Assembly (NCBI GenBank): GCA_946902875.1
Contig: OX336355.1
Coordinates: 19,129,347 to 19,193,346 of the forward strand
Direction of reading: 5' to 3'
DNA length: 64,000 bases
Origin: Nematopogon swammerdamellus
Lineage: Eukaryota > Arthropoda > Insecta > Lepidoptera > Adelidae
Shown: piece after piece, positions 1-9,000 of the stretch
Numbering within the stretch: position 1 is the first letter of the stretch
Layout of the letters: each line of letters begins with the position of its first letter
Program-made: the position numbers and the translations under genes
Notes under the pieces: generated by a model
Told to the model about the DNA's origin: nothing
The model's input: only the letters and a program-made list of their open reading frames with translations
Databases searched by the model: none

Positions 1-10
1 GTCGCCCAAC

Positions 11-510
11 AGATGGATAGATCTCACCGAGACCTAAAGTTTGAGTACCAACACGATGGGTCTAGCACCAGTGGTTCTCGAGTTATGACCAAAACAAAAG
101 TTCATGTGACAGATGGATAGATCTCACCGAGACCTGAAGTTTGAGTACCAACACGATGGGTCTAGCACCAGTGGTTCTCGAGTTATGACCAAAACAAAAG
201 TTCATGTGACAGATGGATAGATCTCACCGAGACCTAAAGTTTGAGTACCAACACGATGGATCTAGCACCAGTGGTTCTCGAGTTATGACCAAAACAAAAG
301 TTCATGTGACAGATGGATAGATCTCACCGAGACCTGAAGTTTGAGTACCAACACGATGGGTCTAGCACCAGTGGTTCTCGAGTTATGACCAAAACAATAG
401 TTAATGTGACAGATGGATAGATCTCATCGAGACGTTCAGATTGAGTACCAACACGATGGGTCTAAGTCCAGTGGTTCTGTAGATATGACCAAAACTAATG
501 ATCACGTGAC
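11..510. repeat. Tandem array, 100-bp unit, five copies
   Basis: Five consecutive units begin at 11, 111, 211, 311 and 411, each opening with AGATGGATAG. The period is exactly 100 bp. Units 1-4 differ by only a few bases, while unit 5 is clearly diverged. The ten bases before unit 1 do not match the repeat. The array starts within 11 bp of the window edge, so it may continue upstream. No coding potential is seen. It resembles an internal array of a transposon or a small satellite. Confidence 0.93.
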
Positions 511-535
511 AGATGATAATTCCGACCCCTCACTC

Positions 536-835
536 GCATGATCGCATCGCATTTCGCATTTAGATGCTAGCTAGCTAGCTAGCAGCGGAGCGCAGGCGCT
601 ATATAGCATTTAGCATTTAGCAGTACCACAGATAAATAGCACATACTTCATTGCTTTGTGCGTTCCAAAACAAACGAACAAACAAAGTTTTACGAACGAA
701 ACAGCAATGCTAATTAAAATTAAATGTGATTATTGCTTAGCATTTAGCATTAATTTTTATTCATCAGGGCGCTTAGCAGTGCTAAATGCTAACGGGGTAT
801 TCATTATGAATTAATTTTGTTAATGCTAAGCATAA
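536..835. repeat. GCTAGC / GCATTTAG palindromic low-complexity stretch
   Basis: The stretch mixes four tandem GCTA units near 566-583 with repeated GCATTTAG and its complement CTAAATGC up to about 835. The ends near 735 (TGCTTAGCATT) and 832 (AATGCTAAGCA) are inverted copies, so part could fold back. It could be a small MITE or replication-slippage sequence. No family is assigned. Confidence 0.6.
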
Positions 836-920
836 CAAGACTAATTCCAGGTAGACGCATGACCTAAAGAAATTAATTCCTTTAGAGTCGCTCAAAAGTA
901 AAAACCGGTAGGTACTGGTT

Positions 921-1433
921 GAATGAAAAAAGCGCGATAAACGAATATTGAACGAGGAAACCTGCTGAGGTTGACTAGAAGAAATGTCCTTTGGCAATAA
1001 GGCAGAATGCATGAAATATCTGTATACATTTAACATACATATTTATCAATAAACAAAAAAAATTACAAGAGCTAACTGCATCCAACACGATAGTCGACCT
1101 ATGGTGGGTAAGCAGAAAAGAGCTCTCCATACATATTTACGCCGATGTTTGTTACTGAAATTCAAGCGAAAAATGCTATCAAATTGAATGAAAGTACTTA
1201 CTCGTGAAAGGTGACTCCATCTGTGTTCAAGTTTGAATTTTTCGACGACTTTTTGCACCAAAGCACTGCACAATGAGGCATTTTGTGACAGACGCGCACG
1301 TTCGCGCCGCCTGAGCGGCGGACGGAGACTAAGGTCGGTCGGCGGCGCTAGACTGACGCGCTGGCGCGTGTGCGCCGACGCGCGGCTACCCCTGTCCTCC
1401 TATGTATAGCGCCTCCAGGCTTACTGACTCGTG
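921..1433 (-). repeat. Inverted dispersed 513-bp repeat, copy A (contains a THAP-like exon)
   Basis: This segment is nearly identical, on the opposite strand, to 50248-50760. Both copies are 513 bp and lose similarity at the same two points (CCACGAGTCAGT at one end, TTTTTTCATTCAA at the other). Read on the minus strand it holds a very CpG-rich leader of about 130 bp, an ATG and an 80-nt open exon ending at a GTAAGT donor. Identical breakpoints point to one mobilised or duplicated unit rather than two independent gene remnants. No terminal inverted repeats or target-site duplication were found. Confidence 0.85.
1202..1281 (-). CDS. Putative first coding exon of a THAP-domain protein, copy A
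   Basis: The minus-strand ATG opens a 26-codon frame beginning MPHCAVLWC and ending at GVTFH, then a GTAAGT donor splits the next codon (phase 2). THAP zinc fingers bind DNA through a C2CH module. They typically start Met-Pro with C-x(2-4)-C near the N-terminus, followed 15-20 residues later by (V)xFHxFP. Here C4, C9 and the VTFH motif are visible; the second C and the H of the module would lie in later exons. A CpG-rich stretch lies directly upstream, consistent with a promoter. A possible acceptor (TTTCAG) follows 48 bp downstream in the same unit, but the joined frame is only weakly THAP-like. It may be a P-element-type transposase exon, a domesticated gene exon or a captured fragment. Family identity is inferred from the motif only. 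Confidence 0.5.
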
Positions 1434-3290
1434 GTGTAGCCGGTTACTTAGTACTCAACACAGAAAATAATTTCACTGCTATTAAAAAAAAAGTTCTAAA
1501 GATAAATATTTGATAATATCTAAGACGCGAAACTATCCATTCGCGATACTCTGCGTTTCAGGATATGCATAGGCTATTTACTCGTTGTATACGCTGTACA
1601 CTCTTCTCACATTTTAACTTTGCTTTATAAAATTTTCGGCAAAAGAGAAATCAATGAACGCTTATGATTCTTCACGGCCAATAGGATTAGTCACGATAGT
1701 TTCGTTGATCAAATTATGGTAAACTCCGCAGGTAATTAGAGAGAGAAATTACAAATCTTCAACATCGTGTTTGATAGCGTGGAAAACATAATCGATCATT
1801 TAACCGATTTATACAGCCACGATCGCATTCCGGCCGATTATCTCGGAAGATTCGACCTCGATCGACATTTTTTTTATTAGTAATTTATATATCATTTGAA
1901 AATGTAAATTACACGTCCTTGTTTATCCGCTAATACAGTTCATTACGGTTATTATATCGCGTGTGGATGTGTATTTGTCTCTTTAATGTAGCGGTACTAG
2001 TTAGATTGTTGGTTGCCTCAGGGAGGCCATTTATGATTTTTGGTAGCATTCTCCGCCTCCGCCGCACCGGACGAGGTGTGAACGACCAGAAGCGTTGGAT
2101 TTCATTTCACGCGTCTTATTGCGTTAATCGCTCTCAGCCATACTTGCAAGTGGCAAATCTAGATCAATTTAAACTCATTGATTACACATTTGTTCTTCCT
2201 GCCGGCAGGTTTCATTATCGACTTATCGTATTAGCACTACACCGCTACTCGACCAACTATCCCAGCTAACCAAATATCCTCAATCGATGTGACACGAATT
2301 CCGCTGCTGAATCGCGTAGTCGGATTGTGTAATTTTCATGAGTTTGTATAGGGTACGGCGGCGGCGGCGCAGCGCGGAGGCGGTGCAGCAATCTGATACG
2401 TATCAGATTGATAGGATTCAGCTTTAGATAAATCTCGCTGCGGTCAAACATATTGCTCAAGATACCGACTACTACTCACACCGCGCACGAGCACACGTAC
2501 TCGTAGACTGTAGAGTCGCTGATACGGGCACTGAGCACTGGCACTGAGCAGGCTCGCGGCTCGAGCACGCGTCAAATCAGACTGTTAATACGCTTTCTAA
2601 TTTTATCTGATTACTTCATTACAGATGCTATTTGATCAAATTACAGATTATAAAACAAATATATTGCATTTGCATATGTATGTACATTCATATCGGAATC
2701 GATCTCGAATATGCTCACATTTAATATATGTTCTTTATGTCTATTGATTTATCGTCGATGGTTGATAAGATCTCATCATCAACGTCACTTTATTATGGTT
2801 TCTAGATGAAGCTTTCGATTCGATCCAAGATCAAATCAGCTCAACTCCTCAGTCCGCCTGCAACCGATGCTCTTCCACGAGCAGCGTCTCTCCCACTACG
2901 TGCTATGTTCTATCTAATAGACCAGAATTGTCTAGTTTAGATATCGGGGAAGTGCACGCACAAGTGAAGGTGCAGGGAGGGATGGTAGCCGATCTAATTA
3001 TTGCATGAACTTGAAGCTGTAGCAGCGGAAGATGCGACGTGGACTTGTTAGAACATCAGTTAGTGCAGCACCAGTCACGATCGACTCACCTCACGACTCC
3101 CACCGCACAGGGCAGTGGCGCGGCGGCGGCGGAGGCAGCGCTAAACTAGAGTAGCTACATGCTCATAAACATACAGCTATATGTTTAATTGTACACCCAC
3201 TACAGTCTACAGGGTCGACAAATAAACATAATAGAGACTGCCTCCAGGTTACCTTGAGATTCTAAACTCTTCAACAGTAAGTCAGTGTTT
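1434..3290. other. No gene recognised (about 1.9 kb)
   Basis: AT-rich sequence with a few GC-rich patches (2350-2390, 3115-3145). An open frame of 102 codons at 1961-2269 (+) has no recognisable motif and I do not call it a gene. A perfect 22-bp palindrome lies at 2389-2410. Confidence 0.6.
2389..2410. repeat. Perfect 22-bp palindrome
   Basis: CAATCTGATAC is followed immediately by its exact reverse complement. It sits beside a GGC-rich run. It could be a dimeric protein-binding site or chance; nothing adjacent identifies a promoter. Confidence 0.8.
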
Positions 3291-3424
3291 TAGTGCCCGA
3301 TGCATACACTTCGCAAATCAATAACTCTCCAGTCCTCCCGCATTCAGCGGCACGGAACTCAGTGTGCCTCCAAAGTACCGGATTTAATCATCCCATTTGT
3401 GGCAAAAGTGAACAGACATTTTAC

Positions 3425-3890
3425 TCCAAAGGAGCAATCATAGGCAAGCGTAGTCGGTTTGTATTCGAGATTTTGGAAAAGTTCGATGCACGATTCACGC
3501 ACCATTGCCGATGTTCCGAAGAACTGGCTTCCCTCATCCCTCCTGCCCCGATCCGTATTCGTCACACCCGCCGGACTCGCTCGGAACATCCATATGTTGT
3601 TGACACACAACTTCTCAGAACGCATCGCTTTTCGAAATCGTTCCTATGTCGTACGGCGAAAATATGGAACGGTCTTCCGGCGAGTGTGTTCCCCACCACC
3701 AATAAACCTGGGAATCTTCAAAAGGCGTGTTAATAAATTAGACAACAACCTCTTTGTCCGCCTTGTAGCTGGCATGGCGCCTCTCTGAGCGTGGTTTCGC
3801 GAGGAGTGGGGTTATTGGCTGTGTGTTAATCGTTCTTTGAACTTTTGGGCACAGCCACCCGTGCCGGTAGTCTATAACAAAAAAAAAAAA
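3425..3890 (+). mobile_element. LINE 3' end, Jockey-like (family A), 5'-truncated and frameshifted
   Basis: Translation shows the conserved C-terminal tail found in many insect non-LTR reverse transcriptase proteins: a CSEELASLIPP block, RIRHTRRTRSEHPYVV, then CRTAKIWNGLPASVFP. After a one-base frame change it continues LGIFKRRVNKLDNNLF. It ends in a 12-A tail at 3879-3890. Only the region after the polymerase domain survives, as expected for 5' truncation during target-primed reverse transcription. Copies of the same family lie at 40712-41010 and 56735-57005. The clade (Jockey/CR1 group) is inferred from the motif. Confidence 0.8.
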
Positions 3891-4522
3891 CGTGGTCGAC
3901 TTCCCCGATTGGTATACTGTTGTTCCCATACAAGGTCGATCGATTGATCTCTTCAGATCCGTTTGATTTCCCCGCATGTGCCTACATCCTACATCACCCT
4001 ACATCGTACAGCGTGTCTAGCTAGCGGTCGCTCTGCCGGACTCGTGTGCACACGACCCGAGCAAATTTTGCGGTTGGTCCGCTTCTGTACATCCAGTAAT
4101 GAGATATAGCCCTGCTCGTTACGGCGACTCCGAACTATCCACCATCGGAGAGGGTGCAGAAATGTGGGAATAACAATACCTACGGCTGTTTCTGAATTGG
4201 ATTCGACGACATGACCGAAATTATTTACCGAAATCGCGTTCATACTATACACGACTATACCAGAAAGAAACTAAGAAATCCAGAGGTTCTTCTTAATAAT
4301 TATGCTAACGTAAAAGAAAATTAAGGTAGGAAAGAATACGATACGAAAAAACACTTAAAACACGAAAAATAATTTAAGAAGAAATAACATTCTGAGACAT
4401 CTTATAGATGCTCTAAAACTACATAAACTAGTTCAAGAGCGCTTGCTCTGCCAAGCAAGACCAATTGAAAAGCAAAGAATACTTGACATTAATTTGGGCC
4501 AGTTTACTCGCAAAGTACTTTA
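3891..4522. other. No gene recognised (about 0.6 kb)
   Basis: Sequence between the LINE tail and the BEL/Pao insertion. An 87-codon minus frame (3989-4252) and a plus frame starting at 4443 lack recognisable features. The plus frame is cut by the retrotransposon insertion at 4527. Part of 4255-4400 is A-rich. Confidence 0.5.
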
Positions 4523-4527
4523 CTTTG
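4523..4527. repeat. Target-site duplication, left (CTTTG)
   Basis: CTTTG directly precedes the left LTR and is repeated exactly at 11196-11200. A 5-bp duplication is usual for BEL/Pao integrases. Confidence 0.9.
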
Positions 4528-4876
4528 TGTTCGAGATCGACGCTCAGGGAGCGGTGGACTGTAGTGTTTCTTGCAATCTGGATCGACGAAGACACCCAAG
4601 TCACTCGGTCAGCGACTCGCGGAGAGGAAATAACGACGTGAAATAAAACACCCGTGCTCTATCAACTATAACGGGACGGCCCGACCCCGGAGCAACTCGG
4701 ACTTGAACGACAGGGGGCTCAGTGAGCACAACGCGACGCGGAGAGAGAGGGACGGCGGTAGCGCAGTCGAGCTCGCTCTTGATGTCAACCGCTTCGGCGG
4801 GAAAGCTCTGGTGCTCGCTGCGCTTGTTGCTTGAGGTCCGCTCTCTCCCGCTGCTGGTAGTGTACTGGCGGGCCGG

Positions 4877-5174
4877 GGAATCTGCATCTGTAAAAAAGGT
4901 ATTAGTCGTAAGACTATCACACCGCTACCGGTCTTTTTTGCGCGGTAGACCGCGCGAGGCCTGCCGTCACTTTGTCCGCCCTATATAAAATAGGGCAGTC
5001 GCCGTGGCCGGCCGGCTGGCGATTTAGTAGCGGTCACTTCGTCCGCCCTAAGTTAGGGCGGTCGCAGTGACCGACTGCTGGCTAGGGGTGAGCGGCATCG
5101 AAGCCGCTACTGCTGCTGGCACGTTCTGCAGTCTCTCGACTGCTGCAGCTGCCTGTGGTGTGGTGGCGGGCCGG
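4877..5174. other. 298-bp segment present only in the 3' LTR
   Basis: The segment is bounded by two copies of GGCGGGCCGG (4867-4876 and 5165-5174). The 5' LTR has a single copy at 10713-10722. This fits a deletion between short direct repeats in the 5' LTR, or an expansion in the 3' LTR. It contains two related blocks with GTCACTTYGTCCGCCCTA and internal inverted halves (CCGCCCTATA...TAGGGC and CCGCCCTAAGTTAGGGCGG), so it is itself repetitive and hairpin-forming. Confidence 0.85.
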
Positions 5175-5188
5175 CGGCTTCGCGCCCG

Positions 5189-5196
5189 CTTTTATA
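5189..5196 (-). promoter_or_regulatory. TATA box in the 3' LTR
   Basis: TATAAAAG on the minus strand, same position relative to the LTR end as the box at 10737-10744. In this LTR the 298-bp extra segment begins just downstream of it. Confidence 0.5.
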
Positions 5197-5607
5197 ATCA
5201 CCGCTCGGCGAAAAATGAACTATTGCGCCGTTGCAACAGAATGTTGCACCAGCTGCGGCGGGGCGGCGGACCGCCGTACCCGCACCCGCGGCTCGGCTAA
5301 AACTGTCGTTCTCCCCCTGTGTTGCTCCGGAAAAAGGCCGTCATAATATTTATTCAAATAACTTATGTCTAACCTATTCCATATGTTCTAATAGCTAATT
5401 AAACCTAACGGGCTAGGTCTTACGAGCTAACTTATTCTACGAGGGTGTAAAAAATATATTTCTTAATAACTAACTTATATCTAACTTATATTATCTTAAT
5501 TATACCTAGCCCGCGCCTATGCTACACTATGCTAACTTATAAAACCTACTTCTATTGCTACGCCGGCCGCTGCCTTACTACTCTAATTCCTATTCTAATT
5601 TTCCTAA

Positions 5608-6016
5608 CTAAGACGTGCCGGCTGCGGAGCCGTCGTCGTCCGCCACATTCTCCCGCCGTCGCAGCTCTGCTCGATCCGCTTCGGTGGGAAGGACGACGAT
5701 CTTCTTTACGGGTCTCCTGAAGAGGCACCCCGCAGTCAGCACGTCGACGACGCGCGTCACTCCGTCCGGTCCATGGCTGGTGGCAGCGACTCCTCCCCGC
5801 CATGTGTTGCGCGGGAGGTTGGGGTCGGTGATGATGACGTCGTCCCCCGCCTCCAACACCCGGCCACGGCCCCGCGGCTCCCGCCGGTGCTGCTACCCCG
5901 GTACCCAAAGCTGGCAGAAGCCGTTGGCCAGTCGCCGCGCCCTGGCGTGGTCGTCCTCCACGTCGGATGCCTCGTGGGAGTCTGCCGCTCCTTTGCGGCT
6001 CCCGCCGGTGATGTGG
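5608..6016 (-). pseudogene. BEL/Pao pol C-terminal remnant (DUF5641-like), out of frame with gag
   Basis: In a different minus frame from the gag-protease CDS, the translation shows blocks typical of the end of BEL/Pao integrase polyproteins: ARRLANGF followed by a tryptophan, then GDDVIITDPNLPRNTW, then PDGVTRVVDV, then RRPVKKIVVL. In autonomous elements this region follows the integrase core. The frame is interrupted by a TAG stop at 5893-5895 and ends inside the 3' LTR at 5608. Nothing of the reverse transcriptase, RNase H or integrase catalytic triad is visible upstream. This is the best evidence that the element descends from a full pol-bearing ancestor through an internal deletion. Family knowledge is from memory of the DUF5641 pattern. 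Confidence 0.8.
5648..5657 (-). promoter_or_regulatory. Polypurine tract next to the 3' LTR
   Basis: The minus strand reads GGCGGGAGAA immediately before the 3' LTR, a purine-rich stretch in the position where plus-strand DNA synthesis is primed. Confidence 0.55.
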
Positions 6017-9000
6017 CCAGGGCAGGTGCGCTCGCACCCACCGGTACCCGGAACAAACTGCTAGCCTGCGAACCGGGGGCGTTCTCGCCGTGGCGCACGC
6101 TCGTGTGCTGCGCGGCGGCGGCGGCGGGCGGCCCTGCAGCGGCGGCGGGGGCGTGCGGCCACGCAGCGCCTGCGGTGGCGTGCTGCCAAGCAGCGATGTC
6201 GGCGGCGTGCGGAGGCGCCGCGCGCGTGTCCGCAGCGGCTCGTGGTGGTGCGGTGTGTAGCCCCGCGATAGCGGCGGGCGGCAGCGCGGCGTTCGTATCC
6301 GCGGCGGCTGCGGCTTGCTGCGTCGTGGCGGCGGTGGCTTGCTGCGTCGTGGCGGCAGTGGCGTGCTGCGTCGTGGCGGCAGTGGCGTGCTGCGTCGTGG
6401 CGGCGGTGGCTTGCTGCGTCGTGGCGGCGGTGGCTTGCTGCGTCGTGGCAGCCGTGACTTGCTGCGTCAGCGATGGCGGCGGCGTGCGGCGACGCCGCGG
6501 CGGCGGCGGCGGCGGCGTGCGGCGATGCCGCGGCGGCGGTGGCGGCGTGCAGTGACGCAGCGGCGGAGGCGGCGTGCGGTGACGCAGCGGTGGCTGCAGC
6601 GCGCGGTCGTGCAGCGCCGGCGGCTCCCGCCGGTGTCGTTCCTCGGCCTCCGGGACAGCCCTCCACGCGAGTCCGCAGCTCTCCGTCGGCGTTGTCGTCG
6701 AGCTCCTCCCGCCGTGCAGGACCCAGCCCAGCTGGGTGCGGGAGGCAACCGGCTCATCGCGGCGGCCGCTCCGGATCTCCCTCGAGATGATGAGCGGCCA
6801 GTTGTCCTGCCCGATGAGCAGGGTCGGCGACGCGCGCTCGTACGCCAGCACTGGTTGGAGATCGGCCAGGTGGCTGCACCCTTGCAGCATGGAGCGCGTG
6901 ACGGTCTGCCCGGGGAACCGCAGCCGGTCCACAGTTCTCGCGCCGACGAGCTCGTGCGCCTCCGTGTCGTGGCGGCCACGTATCCTCAGGTTGACGCTCT
7001 TGGATTCGGCGGCGTTGACCTGGTTGCCGCCGATACCCAGCACTCGCAGAGGTTCTGGTCGGCCCTTCGCGCCCAGCAGTTCGGCGACCGTGCTGTCGAT
7101 GAGCGTTACCGAGGAGCCCTCGTCCAGCAGTGCGAACGTCTCGATTGTGGTGGCTGGTCCGGACAGGGTCACCGGTACTATTTTTAGCAGCACTCTGTCG
7201 GCGATTCTCGCTGCCGCTGTCACCTCTGGGACAGGTGTAGCGGTGTCCTCGTACCGCCTTGGGTCATGCAGTAGGGCATGATGGGCCCTGGTGCAGTCGG
7301 CCACGCCGCACGTCCGCGCCTTGCATTTGTTGCGCCGGTGCCTGCTCCTCAAGCAGCGGAAACACATTCTCTCCTTTTTTACCATCTTCCACCGGTTGTC
7401 CATGTCGGCTGACTTGAACCGGTGGCAGTCTGGGAGCTGGTGTTCAGCCGAGCAGGCGGGGCAGTTCTCCGTCTTCGCTTGTGGCTCGTCGTCGCTGCTG
7501 GCGACGTACGACCTTTCCGTGTTGCGTCCAGTGCGGCGCTGCTCGGTCGTGTTCCTCTTGTCGCCGCTCGGCTCGGGTGCCACATCCGCGGCGCACCTGT
7601 CTGCCTCTTCTTCCATAAATTCGGAAAGAACTTGCAGGACCGGGCGGTGGTCAGTCGACCGCGGAGGGTGGCGATACCAATTGTTTTTCATTGTCGGCGT
7701 GAACTTGTCGGTGATCGCCTGCAGTATCTCCACGTTGTGAAGCAGGTGTCCGTGCCCGAGGCCCACTATGGCTTGCACGCTGTTCGCCAGTTTGCTCGCG
7801 AAGGTGCAGATGTCCCGGGCGTTGTCGGGCAGCTTCGGCAGGGAGCGGAGCTTCGTCAGCTCCAGCTTGATGATGGCGTCCGGTTTGCCAAACCTCCTCT
7901 CCAGTGCGGTTATTAATTCTTCTGCGCCGGCCGCGGCGGCAAGTCGGCTCGAGACTGCCGCTTCTGCTGGTCCCCGCAGGCTGTGCCCGATCCGCGCCGA
8001 GTTCTCGAAGTCGGAGAAGTACCGCTCGGAGTTCCGGTAGGCGGCGCGGTAGCGCAGCCATCTCTCCGGCGATCCGTCGAACGGCGGCAGATCGTACAGA
8101 AACTTGGGCAGTTTGGTCCGTGCGACGTACATCGGCTCGGCCGTCGCCCCGGCGTTCCCATGCGGCGGCGCGGAGGCGGAGGCGTGCGGCCACGCCGCGC
8201 CGGCATGTTGCAGCGGCACGGTGGCGGAAGCGTGCGGACCCGCCGCGCCGGCAGGTTGCATCGGCGCGGAGGCGGATGCGTGCGGCCCAGCCGCGCCGGC
8301 AGGTTGCCGCGGCGCGGAGGCGGAGTAGTGCGGCCCCGCCGCGCCGGCAGGTTGCAGCGGCGCGGAGGCGGAGTCGTTCGGCCCCGCCGCGCCGGCAGGT
8401 TGCAGCGGCGCGGAGGCGGAGTGGTGCGGCCACGCCGCGCCGGCAAGTTGCAGCAGCGCGGTGATGGCGGCGTTCGGCTCAGCCGCGCCGGCAGGTTGCA
8501 GCGGCGCGGAGGCGGAGTAGTGCGGCCCCGCCGCGCCGGCAGGTTGCAGCGGCGCGGAGGCGGAGTCGTTCGGCCCCGCCGCGCCGGCAGGTTGCAGCGG
8601 CGCGGAGGCGGAGTGATGCGGCCACGCCGCGCCGGCAGGTTGCGGCGGCGCGGTGACGGCGGCGTTTGGCCACACTGCACCGGCAGGTTGCAGCGGCGCA
8701 GTGGTGGAGTCGTGCGGCCCGGCCGCGCCGGCAGGTTGCAGCGGCGCGGAGGCGGAGTGGTGCGGCCACGCCGCGCCGGCAGGTTGCGGCGGCGCGGTGA
8801 CGGCGGTGTTTGGCCACACTGCACCGGCAGGTTGCAGCGGCGCAGTGGTGGAGTCGTGCGGCCCGGCCGCGCCGGCAGGTTGCAGCGGCGCGGAGGCGGA
8901 GTGGTGCGGCCACGCCGCGCCGGCAGGTTGCGGCGGCGCGGTGACGGCGGCGTTTGGCCACACTGCACCGGCAGGTTGCAGCGGCGCAGTGGTGGAGTCG

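Larger units (their letters stand above)
4528..5647 (-). repeat. 3' LTR (1120 bp)
   Basis: It matches the right LTR base for base along its aligned 822 bp by my reading, but carries 298 extra bases at 4877-5174. Ends are TG at 4528 and CA-containing CCACA at 5647. The stop codon of the pol remnant lies inside it at 5608. Confidence 0.93.

Noticed and set aside
11..510. CRISPR-like direct repeats
   Set aside because: The 100-bp units are contiguous with no variable spacers, and the window is eukaryotic.
3325..3365. Short similarity to the RTE tail (CCAGTCCTCCCG...TTCAGCGGCACGGA)
   Set aside because: About 30 bp only, too short to call an RTE fragment with confidence.
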